A stretch of DNA of 64,000 nt from assembly GCF_005298175.1 (NCBI RefSeq), contig NZ_SZYH01000001.1, forward strand, positions 1,302,001 to 1,366,000, given 5' to 3'. The translations under genes and the position numbers were made by a program. This stretch comes from Marinobacter panjinensis (lineage in GTDB: Bacteria > Pseudomonadota > Gammaproteobacteria > Pseudomonadales > Oleiphilaceae). The notes beneath the pieces are model-generated. The model saw nothing but the letters and a program-made list of their open reading frames with translations, did not search any database and had not been told where the DNA came from. This document shows positions 43,683 through 52,624 of the stretch, in pieces. Each line of letters opens with the position of its first letter. The stretch's first letter is position 1.

Positions 43683-45548
43683 TCAGAATGAGTAAGAAAC
43701 GCTTGCACTCACAAAATCACGGTCGGTTAACTCGTTATACGGTTTGCCACCGAAAAAGTTTGTATAACCAATATTACCGGTTATGCGGTTCTGATAAACG
43801 CCCTGCAGAGATACGCCAATGGCTTTGTTGCCTTCGCTGAAGTTACCGCCGGGAGACGGCGCATAACCCTGGACGTCATGGCTCCAGGCCAGCTGCGGCG
43901 ACAGGTTGATGCCAGCGATCGCATTGGGGTAGTCCCAGACCAGGCGGGTACGGTAGCCCCAGGAAAAGGACGTGGTAAAGCCTTCGTTATTGCAGTAGTT
44001 GGTGTTGTTATTCAGTGCTGTGCCAGTTGAGCCAGTGCCGGCACAGGCTCCGCCGGGCAACTGACCGATACCGAAAGAACCGGACCGGCCATAGCGGGCT
44101 TCGTCAGTGTCGGGCAGGTCATGCACGTAGGTCGCGCCAAATTCGGTGATGAGCGACAGGCGACTGGCACCCATAACCTGATCGAAGAATTTGATAAGTG
44201 TCATCTGAGCCTGGGACACGTTAAAACGATCATAGCCTTCAACTTTGGAACCGCGGAGATCTAAACCGGGATTTTCTGCCTCGCGCTGCACTTGAAGCTT
44301 GCTCGCAGGTTCGCCGGTTTCAGGATTGATCTGTTCGATGCCACCATAGATCAATTCAAATGCGTTCCACTGCAGGGGCATATTGTCCCGGAAACTGTAC
44401 TCTGCGCCCAATGACCAGCCACCAGGTGTTGTGGTGTTGATACTGATGCCATAGAGATTGATATTTTCGGGATACTCAATGAAGTAGCTCGGGAACCGCT
44501 CACCTTCACGATCGTCGCGTACCGTACCGCTTACGTACGGAAGCCGGCTATTGTACTTGATGTAGTAAAAGCCCAGCTCGGAGTCGTTCAATGCCGGCAC
44601 GTACCAACGCATTGCCACACCAAACTGGTCCTTTGAATCAGCTTCTTTGTCGGCCAGCCGGTTCGCTACGAACCCGTCATTCAGGGCCTGGGAGTCGGGC
44701 AATTGCCCAGCGAGCAGGACAGGGCCGCAGCCATCAGCGGCGAAGTCGTTGGTGGAAAAGAAGGTGCCACAATCATCCGGACGCACCGGCTCCCAGTCCG
44801 CTTGGACAAAGGTTTCAACGGTTACGTTTTCAGTGATACCTGCGGATGCATAAAACATTTCTACTGGCAGCAGCGCGTCTTTCAGCTCTGAACCTGGCGC
44901 GCGGAAAGCGGGCACGTCAATCGGGTTGATGCTGTTGATGCCACCCTGGATAAAGGTGCTCTCACCCCAACTCAGCACCTGTTTACCGTAACGAATGCTG
45001 ACGGGAACGTTACCGAGGTACCAGTCCGAGAATACATAGGCATCGAGAATCTCACCGCCAGAAGCATTATCTTTTGCTTCGTCATTCAATTCGCGGCGCT
45101 GGCCAACGGGATCTACGGCCCTGTTCTCGTCTTTCAATTCGAAGTCGTACCAATAGCGGCCGCGGATAAAGCCACCAACACGGGTGAGAATGTCACTGTC
45201 CACATTGTAGTTGAGGAACAGTTCGCTGTTGCCTTTCACGATCTTGGAGTAGGTATCCCCTTTCTCGAAATTGAGGTTACCGTCGTCGTAATTGTTGGAA
45301 GACGAACCAATGTTTTCCATTGACTTACCGGGCGCATATTCAGGCCCAAGATTACCCTGGGAAATCAACCTTCTGTCCTGATCCTGGGTACGCCAGCCTA
45401 CACCAGCGGACAGAGTGGTGTTAAAAGAGGCTTCCACATCCCCCACATAAAACGAATAGGCAGCCGCCTGGCCGGACATTCCGGCGGCAACTGCTACGGC
45501 CAGCGGCAATTTGGTCCACTGCTGCCATTGCTGTGTTTTTCTTGTCAT
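43683..45548 (-). CDS. DUF1302 outer membrane beta-barrel protein
   Basis: The 621-residue protein has a signal peptide (LPLAVAVAAGMSGQAAA), then a mature start YSFYVGDVEASFNTTLSAGV, and ends SVSYSF with C-terminal Phe. It is predicted to be an outer membrane barrel. I chose ATG 45548 (MTRKTQQW) because GGAG lies about ten bases upstream; the frame is open to 45659 but the added residues lack signal character. DUF1302 proteins usually pair with DUF1329 and serve uptake or export of hydrophobic substrates. The RND partner often seen beside them is absent here. Confidence 0.9.
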   Translation of the reverse strand: MTRKTQQWQQWTKLPLAVAVAAGMSGQAAAYSFYVGDVEASFNTTLSAGVGWRTQDQDRRLISQGNLGPEYAPGKSMENIGSSSNNYDDGNLNFEKGDTYSKIVKGNSELFLNYNVDSDILTRVGGFIRGRYWYDFELKDENRAVDPVGQRRELNDEAKDNASGGEILDAYVFSDWYLGNVPVSIRYGKQVLSWGESTFIQGGINSINPIDVPAFRAPGSELKDALLPVEMFYASAGITENVTVETFVQADWEPVRPDDCGTFFSTNDFAADGCGPVLLAGQLPDSQALNDGFVANRLADKEADSKDQFGVAMRWYVPALNDSELGFYYIKYNSRLPYVSGTVRDDREGERFPSYFIEYPENINLYGISINTTTPGGWSLGAEYSFRDNMPLQWNAFELIYGGIEQINPETGEPASKLQVQREAENPGLDLRGSKVEGYDRFNVSQAQMTLIKFFDQVMGASRLSLITEFGATYVHDLPDTDEARYGRSGSFGIGQLPGGACAGTGSTGTALNNNTNYCNNEGFTTSFSWGYRTRLVWDYPNAIAGINLSPQLAWSHDVQGYAPSPGGNFSEGNKAIGVSLQGVYQNRITGNIGYTNFFGGKPYNELTDRDFVSASVSYSF

Positions 45549-45794
45549 TGGAAGGCTACTCCATTGTTGTTCTGAGTCGCTGCTCTGATTATTGGTGTTC
45601 ACGATGTTAGGAGGCTTCATGCACAGTGCTCGTGATGTTGGCACTATAGCTAACGCCATCGGACGCTTTGATCAGTCAAAAGTATGATTTTACGATTACA
45701 CCCCTCTCCACGGCAGGCTTCCCTCGCACAGAATCACTATAGTCAACATTCCAGGATGCAACCAGTTGGGTGAGCACAGGATTCTGACCCGGTG

Positions 45795-45920
45795 TAGGTA
45801 GGTCGGATAAGAACGTAGGTCGGATTTACCCGTGAAGGGCACAATGAGCGAAGCGTAATCCGACAGGGGGCATAACATTACCAATGTTGCCGGATTACGC
45901 TACGCTAATTCAACCTACGG
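45795..45920. repeat. REP-like palindrome cluster between the DUF1302 gene and the thiolase
   Basis: The 388-bp gap 45549-45936 has no convincing gene. It holds GTAGGTCGGAT fragments at 45797, a 51-bp element at 45814-45864 and a further copy at about 45888-45920 (CCGGATTACGCTACG onward). The 51-bp element recurs in perfect inverted form at 47153-47203, beyond the thiolase gene. A promoter for the DUF1302 gene should lie here but none was clear. Confidence 0.85.
45814..45864 (+). repeat. Left arm of a perfect 51-bp inverted repeat
   Basis: It begins CGTAGGTCGGATTTACCCGT and ends GCGTAATCCGAC. The exact reverse complement is at 47153-47203; together they bracket the thiolase gene. The arm is itself a REP-family hairpin with an AT-containing centre. 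Confidence 0.95.
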
Positions 45921-45936
45921 TTACAGAAAAACTAAA

Positions 45937-47121
45937 TCAAATCATCTCGATAGCCATCGCCGTAGCCTCACCACCACCAATACAAAGCGCTGCCACACCC
46001 TTCTTCTTGCCGTAGTGCTTCAGAGAATGCATGAGCGTTACCAGCAGGCGGGAGCCGGTGGAGCCCACGGGGTGGCCCTGGGCACAGGCGCCACCGTGGA
46101 TGTTGACCTTTTCCGGGTCCAGGCCGAGCTCACGGATCGGCATCATGGCGACCATGGCGAAGGCTTCGTTGATCTCGAACAGGTCCACATCGCCTTTCGT
46201 CCAGCCGGTTTTACCAAACAGGGTCTCAATGGCACCCACCGGTGCACAGGTGAACTCGGACGGATGCTGGGACTGGGTGCTGTGGGCAACGATACGCGCC
46301 AGCGGCTTGAGGCCGCGCTTTTCAGCTTCGGATTCACGCATCAGCACCAGGGCTGAAGCGCCGTCGGAGATGGAAGAGGCGTTGGCGGCCGTCACTGTGC
46401 CGTCTTTGCTGAAGGCCGGGCGCAACGTCGGGATTTTGTCGATGTTGGCATTGAACGGCTGTTCGTCGTCTTCCACAACCGTCTCACCCTTGCGGGTCTT
46501 TACAGTCACGGGAATGATTTCCTCTTTCAGCAAACCTTCCGTGATGGCTTTCTGGGCTCGCTTGAGGGAATTGATGGCATAGGTGTCCATCTCCTCGCGG
46601 GTGTAGCCTTTTTTGTCCGCCATGTCCTGGGCGAAGGCGCCCATGAGGCGTCCGGTTTCCGCGTCTTCCAGGCCGTCCAGGAACATGTGGTCCTGGGCCG
46701 CGTCGCCGGGGCCCATGCGATAACCCTTGCGAGCGTTCAACAACAGGTAAGGTGCGTTGGACATGCTCTCCATTCCACCGGCAACCATAATGTCGTTGCT
46801 GCCGGCCTTGATCACATCGTGGGCAAACATCGCGGCTTTCATACCGGAGCCACAAAGCTTGTTGATGGTGGTGGCGCCGGTGCTGTCAGGCAGGCCCGCC
46901 TGACGCATTGCCTGACGCGCCGGGCCCTGCTTGAGGCCTGCGGGCAATACGTTGCCCATGATGACTTCCTGCACGTCAGCAGGCTGCAGCCCTGCGCGGC
47001 GAATGGCTTCAGCGATGCTGATGGCGCCAAGCTCTGGCGCGGAAACCGCGGCCAGGCTGCCCTGGAAGCCGCCCATGGGGGTGCGCACACCGCTTACGAT
47101 TACGACGTTGTCTGTGGTCAT
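45937..47121 (-). CDS. Acetyl-CoA C-acetyltransferase (thiolase)
   Basis: The 394-residue thiolase condenses two acetyl-CoA molecules to acetoacetyl-CoA or runs the reverse cleavage. Cys90 (INKLCGSGMKA) is the acyl-accepting cysteine, INEAFA the Asn/Glu motif and GGACAQGHPVGSTGSR holds the second catalytic His. CIGGGEATAMAIE is the C-terminal block. The sequence suits the AtoB/PhaA type over FadA, but substrate length cannot be read from motifs. It is a single gene enclosed by inverted REP elements. An unrelated gene, zapE, lies upstream. Confidence 0.92.
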   Translation of the reverse strand: MTTDNVVIVSGVRTPMGGFQGSLAAVSAPELGAISIAEAIRRAGLQPADVQEVIMGNVLPAGLKQGPARQAMRQAGLPDSTGATTINKLCGSGMKAAMFAHDVIKAGSNDIMVAGGMESMSNAPYLLLNARKGYRMGPGDAAQDHMFLDGLEDAETGRLMGAFAQDMADKKGYTREEMDTYAINSLKRAQKAITEGLLKEEIIPVTVKTRKGETVVEDDEQPFNANIDKIPTLRPAFSKDGTVTAANASSISDGASALVLMRESEAEKRGLKPLARIVAHSTQSQHPSEFTCAPVGAIETLFGKTGWTKGDVDLFEINEAFAMVAMMPIRELGLDPEKVNIHGGACAQGHPVGSTGSRLLVTLMHSLKHYGKKKGVAALCIGGGEATAMAIEMI

Positions 47122-47152
47122 TTTGAGTCTCTCGTATATATGTTGCTTGGGT

Positions 47153-47203
47153 GTCGGATTACGCTTCGCTCATTGTGCCCTTCACGGGTAAATCCGACCT
47201 ACG
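47153..47203 (-). repeat. Right arm of a perfect 51-bp inverted repeat
   Basis: The exact reverse complement of 45814-45864, positioned 31 bp before the thiolase ATG. It could form a long hairpin with its partner only over 1.3 kb, so its local fold is more relevant. Confidence 0.95.
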
Positions 47204-47231
47204 GGTTTGGTGCCCGGATTGGGGTGTTTTA

Positions 47232-47263
47232 GTAGGTCGGATTAGGCGAAGCCGTAATCCGAC
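47232..47263. repeat. REP-like palindrome upstream of the thiolase
   Basis: A GTCGGATTAGGC stem pairs with GCCGTAATCCGAC around GAA. It is the cleanest member of the family in this window, and lies 6 bp after the zapE stop (minus strand). Confidence 0.9.
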
Positions 47264-47268
47264 ATCCA

Positions 47269-48420
47269 TCAGGCTTTATGAGGCGCCTCAAGGTATTCCC
47301 TCGACTGCATCTCCAGCAACCGCGATTCGGTACGCTCAAACTCGAACCCGAGTCGCCCGCCGGCGTACAGGTCGGTGATGGCAGCTTGTGCCGAAATGAT
47401 GACCTTTACGTTGCGATCGTAAAACTCATCGATCATGTTGATAAACCGCCGGGCCTGGTCTTCCTTGTCCTTCCCCAGAACCGGCACGTTGCTGATGATC
47501 ACGGCATGGAACTCCCGGGCCAGCTCGATGTAATCGTTCTGGCTTCTGGGGCCATCACACAGGGTTTTGAAGTCAAACCAGACCACATCGTCTGCGTGGT
47601 TAATCGCCTTGAGCTTGCGGCCGTTGATATCCAGTTCCAGGCTGTGGCTGCCGGCTTCCACTGCAAGGCTGTCGTAGCTTTTCTGCAGGCTCTTGTCGGC
47701 ATCGTCGTCCAGGGGATAATGGTAAAGCTCTGCCTGTTCGAGGCTTCTCAGGCGATAGTCCACGCCACCATCCACGTTCACCACATCGGTGTGCTTCTTG
47801 ACCAGCTCAATGGCTGGCAGGAACCGGGCGCGCTGCAGGCCGTCCTTATAGAGACCGTCCGGCACAATATTGGAGGTGCAGACCAGGGTGACTCCACGGC
47901 TGAACAGGCCATCCATCAGGGTGGCCAGTATCATGGCATCGCCGATATCCGAGACAAAAAACTCGTCAAAACAGATAACCCGGGCTTCGTCGGAAAACTG
48001 TTTCGCCACAAGCTCAAGCGGATTCTTCTTGCCCTTCAGGCTTCTCAGTTCCTTGTGCACGCGCTGCATGAAGCGGTGAAAGTGCACCCGCATCTTGCGG
48101 TCAAACGGTAGCGACTCGTAGAAAGTATCCATGAGGTAGGTCTTGCCGCGACCCACACCGCCCCAGAAGTAGAGCCCCTTAACCGGGTCTTCCTTGCCCT
48201 TTTTCAGTTTCAGGCGCAGTTTGACCATGGGTTTTTCCCGCTCCCTTTCCGCCGTCACCAGTTTGTCGTACAGTGACTGTAAACGGCGCACTGCGTCTTC
48301 CTGAGCCGGGTCTTTATGGAATTCCGGTCGCTCGAGGTCCTGCTGGTATCGTTCCCATGGGGTCATATGGATGCACTTTTGGGGTGTCATTAAGGCGTTT
48401 CCCGAAGTATGGTCATTCAT
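47269..48420 (-). CDS. zapE: Cell division ATPase ZapE
   Basis: ZapE (AFG1/YhcM family) is an AAA-type ATPase that stabilises the Z-ring under stress. The 383-residue protein has Walker A WGGVGRGKTYLMD (about 87-99), CFDEF as Walker B, LVCTSNIVPDGLYK and the C-terminal FINMIDEFYDRNVK. It diverges from zapG across a 200-bp gap. The start ATG 48420 is plausible; another ATG lies ten codons in. Confidence 0.93.
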   Translation of the reverse strand: MNDHTSGNALMTPQKCIHMTPWERYQQDLERPEFHKDPAQEDAVRRLQSLYDKLVTAEREREKPMVKLRLKLKKGKEDPVKGLYFWGGVGRGKTYLMDTFYESLPFDRKMRVHFHRFMQRVHKELRSLKGKKNPLELVAKQFSDEARVICFDEFFVSDIGDAMILATLMDGLFSRGVTLVCTSNIVPDGLYKDGLQRARFLPAIELVKKHTDVVNVDGGVDYRLRSLEQAELYHYPLDDDADKSLQKSYDSLAVEAGSHSLELDINGRKLKAINHADDVVWFDFKTLCDGPRSQNDYIELAREFHAVIISNVPVLGKDKEDQARRFINMIDEFYDRNVKVIISAQAAITDLYAGGRLGFEFERTESRLLEMQSREYLEAPHKA

Positions 48421-48619
48421 AACGGCGGCGTATTGTGGCCGATTTTGGCTTTTTTCGCCATGTTCCGGAACTGTCCGGAGCCCCTGAACCTGAGCGGCAG
48501 GCGAGAGATACGATGCAATACGACGATTGGCGCACGCGTCATTCGTGTGCGCGGAGGCGTTCGGGCGTTATACTCTTTATCAACGGCATGGCCGATTCAT
48601 CAAAAGGACGACACAGCTT

Positions 48620-49057
48620 ATGACAAACCTGATTCTGGCAGCTATCGCCGCATTGATTGTTGGCATTGTCATCGGGGTACTGGTTGGCCGCTCCGGTCAG
48701 GGCTCCACCTTGCGTCAGCGCCGAGCTGAGCAGCAGATTGAAGAAATGAGAAATGAGTACACCCGCTATCAGGCACAGGTCAATGAGCATTTCATGGAGT
48801 CTGCTCACCTGCTGCGCCGCTTCAACGACACCTACCGCGACGTGAACCAGCATATGGCCCGCGGCGCCAACCGGCTGTGCAACGATGAAGACTGGCTGCT
48901 TGAACTGGAAAAAGAAAACGCCCGGGCGAGACTGGAAGGCTCCGGTGAAAATGAGGGAACAGAGCCACCCCGGGACTATGCGCCCAAGAGCGACCCGAAG
49001 GAGAAAGGCACGCTGGCCGAAGATTTCGGGCTCACTGAAAAAGAGCAGAAAGCCTGA
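48620..49057 (+). CDS. zapG: ZapG/YhcB envelope protein (DUF1043)
   Basis: The 145-residue protein has one N-terminal span (LILAAIAALIVGIVIGVLVG) and a coiled-coil-like cytoplasmic tail (AEQQIEEMRNEYTRYQAQV). YhcB/ZapG proteins help coordinate division and envelope growth, and commonly lie beside zapE as here. I chose ATG 48620 because AAGGA lies upstream and the span directly follows; the frame is open further upstream but without a start context. Confidence 0.88.
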   Translation: MTNLILAAIAALIVGIVIGVLVGRSGQGSTLRQRRAEQQIEEMRNEYTRYQAQVNEHFMESAHLLRRFNDTYRDVNQHMARGANRLCNDEDWLLELEKENARARLEGSGENEGTEPPRDYAPKSDPKEKGTLAEDFGLTEKEQKA

Positions 49058-49070
49058 GGATCGCAGGACA

Positions 49071-49814
49071 TTAAACGGGGTTGTCGCAGTCAATAAACCT
49101 GTGGTTGACCCCGAACGTTGTCTCCAGCGCCCGCCCCAGGGCTTGGACACCGTAACGCTCAGTGGCGTGATGCCCGGCAGCGTAATAGTGAATGCCGCAT
49201 TCCCGGGCCGTATGGGTGGTGGGCTCTGAAATCTCACCGCTGATATAAGCGTCCAGCCCCGCGTCCAGAGCCTTGCCGATAAATCCCTGGGCCGCGCCAG
49301 TGCACCAGCCAACCCGAGAAATTTCCGCAGGCCCGTCCCCCACCCAGAGGGGAATACGGCCCAGCTGCTCGCCAATCAGGTCCGCAAACGCCCCAGGCGA
49401 CATTGGACTGCCCAGCTCGCCCTGCCATACCAGGCCACCCAGCGGCCGGGGATTACGAATACCCAGCACATCCGCCAGCTGGCGATTATTGCCATAATCC
49501 GGATGGTCATCCAGCGGCAGGTGGTAAGCCACCAGGTTGATGTCGTGGTCCAGCAGGCGCTTGATCCGCTCGCGCTTCATGCCGCGAATGGCCTGATCTT
49601 CGCCTTTCCAGAAGTACCCGTGGTGTACCAGGATCATGTCAGCACCGGCGTCCACAGCAGCATCAACCAATGCCTGTGAGGCTGTTACGCCACTGACTAT
49701 GTTATTCACCTCTTCCCTGCCCTCAACCTGCAGACCGTTGGGGCAGTAATCCTGGAAGTTCTCAGGGGCAAGCCATTCGTTCAGGGTGCGGAGGATCTCG
49801 TTGCGTGATGCCAT
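49071..49814 (-). CDS. Nif3-like dinuclear metal protein (YbgI type)
   Basis: The 247-residue protein resembles GTP cyclohydrolase I type 2/NIF3 proteins, which form hexamers with a two-metal centre. Metal-binding candidates are the His residues of LVHHGYFWKG and of the C-terminal YYAAGHHATERYGVQAL. Activity is not settled in bacteria. It is 36 bp after hisC and converges on zapG, 13 bp away. Confidence 0.88.
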   Translation of the reverse strand: MASRNEILRTLNEWLAPENFQDYCPNGLQVEGREEVNNIVSGVTASQALVDAAVDAGADMILVHHGYFWKGEDQAIRGMKRERIKRLLDHDINLVAYHLPLDDHPDYGNNRQLADVLGIRNPRPLGGLVWQGELGSPMSPGAFADLIGEQLGRIPLWVGDGPAEISRVGWCTGAAQGFIGKALDAGLDAYISGEISEPTTHTARECGIHYYAAGHHATERYGVQALGRALETTFGVNHRFIDCDNPV

Positions 49815-49850
49815 GGGGTGCTCCGTATTCGATACCTGAAATTTATCGTG

Positions 49851-50906
49851 TCAGACCAGCGCTTCAAGGCACTCGATCAACCGTTTGTTTTGGTCTGCCG
49901 TGCCTGTCGTAATACGCAAAAACTCGGAAATTCGGGGTTTGTTGAAGTGGCGCACAATCACGCCCTGCTCCCGCAACCCTTTCGCCAGCGCCTCCCCGGC
50001 GTGATCAGGGTGGCGGGCAAAGATAAAGTTGGCCTTCGAGGGTAAAACGTCGAATCCCAGCGCGTCCAGCTTGGAGGTCACCCAATCCCGCTCGCCGATA
50101 ACACCCTCACAGGTGGCCCTGAACCAGTCTTCGTCTTCAAAGGCGGCAATGGCGCCCGCCTGGGCAAGACGGTCCAGCGGGTAGGAGTTGAAGCTATTCT
50201 TGACCCGGTTCAGGGCTTCGATAAGCTCGGCGCTACCCACCGCAAAGCCGACCCGCAATCCGGCCAGGGAACGGGCCTTGGAAAGCGTCTGACTGACCAG
50301 AAGGTTGGGGTATTTTTCCACCAGCTTGATGGCGCTTTCGCCACCGAAATCCACATAAGCCTCATCCACAACCACAACGCGATCCGGGTTGGCGGCAACA
50401 ATGGCTTCAACCTTGTCCAGCGCCAGGTACCGACCGGTGGGGGCATTGGGGTTGGGGAAGATGATGCCGCCGTTAGGCTGCTTGTAGTCTTCGGGGTTGA
50501 TTTCGAAGCTGTCAGTCAGCGGTACGGTTTTGCCTTCGATGTTATAGAGGCCGCTGTACACCGGGTAGAAGCTGTAGGTAATGTCCGGGTAGAGAACAGG
50601 CTCGCCGTGCTGGAACAGGCCGTAAAAAATATGCGCCAGCACCTCGTCAGAGCCGTTGCCGAGGAACACCTGATCGCTCTGGACGCCATAGTATCGCGCG
50701 ATGGTGCCTTTCAGCGCCTCCCCTTCCGGGTCCGGATACAGCCGCAGGTTGTCGTTAAGCTCAACGGTAATGGCCTCCACCACCCTCGGCGACGGCCCGA
50801 ACGGATTCTCATTGGTATTCAGCTTCACCAGATTGGCCATCTTCGGCTGCTCCCCCGGTACATATGGGGTCAGCTTCTCAACCAATGGGCTCCAATATTT
50901 GCTCAT
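49851..50906 (-). CDS. hisC: Histidinol-phosphate aminotransferase HisC
   Basis: HisC transfers an amino group from glutamate to imidazole acetol-phosphate in histidine synthesis. The 351-residue PLP enzyme has NENPFGPSP near the start, [10 protein letters not shown] (cofactor loop), [11 protein letters not shown] and [16 protein letters not shown] with the Schiff-base Lys. The start is ATG 50906 (MSKYWSP); the frame is open upstream, but only through the repeat element. It is separated from hisD by a 220-bp gap that carries a nested inverted repeat. Confidence 0.94.
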   Translation of the reverse strand: MSKYWSPLVEKLTPYVPGEQPKMANLVKLNTNENPFGPSPRVVEAITVELNDNLRLYPDPEGEALKGTIARYYGVQSDQVFLGNGSDEVLAHIFYGLFQHGEPVLYPDITYSFYPVYSGLYNIEGKTVPLTDSFEINPEDYKQPNGGIIFPNPNAPTGRYLALDKVEAIVAANPDRVVVVDEAYVDFGGESAIKLVEKYPNLLVSQTLSKARSLAGLRVGFAVGSAELIEALNRVKNSFNSYPLDRLAQAGAIAAFEDEDWFRATCEGVIGERDWVTSKLDALGFDVLPSKANFIFARHPDHAGEALAKGLREQGVIVRHFNKPRISEFLRITTGTADQNKRLIECLEALV

Positions 50907-50930
50907 CTTGATGTTAACTCCGTGGAGACG

Positions 50931-51034
50931 GGCGGCGGGGCCACCTTCCCGGGAAACGCTACGAGCACGTCCATGTGCGCTTGACTCCGGCCATCCATGG
51001 CCGGAGACATCCCCGGGAAGGTGGCCCCGCCGCC
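50931..51034. repeat. Nested multi-hairpin repeat element, copy 1
   Basis: A 104-bp element between hisD and hisC. Outer arms 50931-50953 and 51012-51034 are perfect 23-bp inverted repeats (GGCGGCGGGGCCACCTTCCC onward). Inside are CTCCGGCCAT/ATGGCCGGAG (50985-51006) and a CACGTCCATGTG palindrome-like box. Read on the minus strand, its core matches the copy at 52514-52622 (GCCATGGATGGC...GGAGTC...AAGCG...CACATGGA). It lies within a his operon transcript and could act as a terminator, RNA stabiliser or mobile hairpin. Confidence 0.85.
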
Positions 51035-51066
51035 CTGGCAAACGTGTATGCTGACTCTCGCAACAA

Positions 51067-51103
51067 CGTAGGTCGGATTAGGCCTGAAAGGCCGTAATCC
51101 GAC
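51067..51103. repeat. REP-like palindrome before hisD's 3' end
   Basis: GTAGGTCGGATTAGGCC pairs with GGCCGTAATCCGAC across TGAAA. It belongs to the same family as 28210, 45795 and 47232, and lies 23 bp after the hisD stop. Confidence 0.9.
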
Positions 51104-51126
51104 ACACTTCATGCCGAGACGTCCTA

Positions 51127-52434
51127 CTAATCCCGAACCCTATACTCCGCAGACCGGGCATGCGCCGTAAGCCCCTCACCCCGGGCCAGAACCGACGCCA
51201 CTCGTCCCATCCGGTCCGCGCCAGCCGCAGAAAACCCGATAATGGAAGACCGCTTCTGGAAGTCATAAACCCCCAACGGCGAGGAAAACCGTGCCGTACC
51301 GGACGTCGGCAACACGTGGTTAGGCCCGGCGCAATAGTCGCCCAGCGCTTCGGCCGTAAAGCGGCCCATAAAGATGGCGCCGGCATGGCGAATTTCTTCC
51401 ACCAGGGCCTCCGGGTCTTCTACCGAGAGCTCCAGGTGCTCCGGTGCAATGCGGTTGGAAACCCGGGCCGCCTCGGAAAGATCCGCCACGTGAATCAGCG
51501 CAGCCCTGTCAGTCATGGAAGTGGCGATAATCTCAGCGCGCTCCATAGTGGGCAGCAGTTTGTTGATACTGGCTTCCACCGCATCCAGGAACGCCGCATC
51601 CGGGCTGATCAGAATCGACTGGGCCTGCTCGTCGTGCTCAGCCTGGGAAAACAGATCCATCGCGATCCAGTCCGGATCGGTTTTGCCGTCGCAAATGACC
51701 AGAATCTCCGACGGTCCGGCAATCATGTCGATGCCGACAGTACCGAAAACCTCGCGCTTGGCAGTGGCGACAAAAATATTGCCGGGTCCGACGATTTTAT
51801 CAACGGCAGGAATGGTCTCTGTGCCGTAAGCCAGCGCACCAACCGCCTGGGCACCACCCACGCAAAACACCCGATCCACGCCCGCAATTGCAGCAGAGGC
51901 CAGAACCATGTCGTTCACCACGCCATCTGGTGTAGGAACCACCATGATAACCTCAGCCACCCCGGCAACTTTCGCCGGAATAGCGTTCATCAAAACCGAC
52001 GACGGATACGCGGCCTTGCCACCCGGCACATACAACCCTGCCCGATCCAACGGCGTCACTTTCTGCCCCAACACCGTGCCGTCTTCGTCCTTGTACTGCC
52101 AGGACTTCTGATCCTGACGCTCGTGATAGTCACGAACCCGCTCGGCCGCCTTTTCAAGCGCTACTCGCTGATCCTGCGGGATAGTCTCCAGAGCCTTTTG
52201 CAACCGCGCCTGCCCCATCTCCAGTTCGGCAACAGAGCCAACCTTGAGGCGATCAAACTTCTCGGTAAATTCCAGAACCGCGGCATCACCACGGGTTTTA
52301 ACTTCATGCAGGATATGACGAACCGACTCATTCACCTGATGATCAACACTGTCGTCCCAGGCCAGCAGCTTGGCCAGCGCACTGTCGAAGTCACTTTGGG
52401 AGGCGTTCAATCGTCTGATGCTGATATCAGTCAT
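51127..52434 (-). CDS. hisD: Histidinol dehydrogenase HisD
   Basis: HisD oxidises histidinol to histidine in two NAD-dependent steps and needs zinc. The 435-residue length is normal. Conserved blocks are [35 protein letters not shown] and [25 protein letters not shown] contains Zn-ligand Gln and His, and [10 protein letters not shown] and [17 protein letters not shown] close the protein. The gene is flanked on both sides by the structured repeat family. Confidence 0.96.
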   Translation of the reverse strand: MTDISIRRLNASQSDFDSALAKLLAWDDSVDHQVNESVRHILHEVKTRGDAAVLEFTEKFDRLKVGSVAELEMGQARLQKALETIPQDQRVALEKAAERVRDYHERQDQKSWQYKDEDGTVLGQKVTPLDRAGLYVPGGKAAYPSSVLMNAIPAKVAGVAEVIMVVPTPDGVVNDMVLASAAIAGVDRVFCVGGAQAVGALAYGTETIPAVDKIVGPGNIFVATAKREVFGTVGIDMIAGPSEILVICDGKTDPDWIAMDLFSQAEHDEQAQSILISPDAAFLDAVEASINKLLPTMERAEIIATSMTDRAALIHVADLSEAARVSNRIAPEHLELSVEDPEALVEEIRHAGAIFMGRFTAEALGDYCAGPNHVLPTSGTARFSSPLGVYDFQKRSSIIGFSAAGADRMGRVASVLARGEGLTAHARSAEYRVRD

Positions 52435-52513
52435 TTCTTCTTTCCTGCTGTGCAGAAGTTACTCCGCGGTTTGAAAAGTCTTGCTGGCCTGAAAATACGA
52501 AAAAGGCCCGGGG

Positions 52514-52622
52514 ACGGGTCAGTAAGGGTTTTCCAAAACTGTACGGAGCCATGGATGGCGGAGTCCAAGCGTCACATGGATGTGCCGAAGGAGCGTGTTT
52601 TGGAAAGCCCTTCCTGAGCCGT
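52514..52622. repeat. Nested multi-hairpin repeat element, copy 2
   Basis: Outer arms 52514-52539 and 52597-52622 pair with three mismatches in 26. The middle holds GCCATGGATGGC and CACATGGATGTG, each a small stem, with GGAGTCCAAGCG between. The outer arms differ completely from copy 1 yet remain self-complementary, while the core is conserved. It lies between hisG and hisD, touching the hisG stop. Confidence 0.85.
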
Positions 52623-52624
52623 TC

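Noticed and set aside
51160-52617. Open frame of 485 codons on the plus strand over hisD
   Set aside because: HisD on the minus strand is unmistakable; the opposing frame has no recognisable domain.
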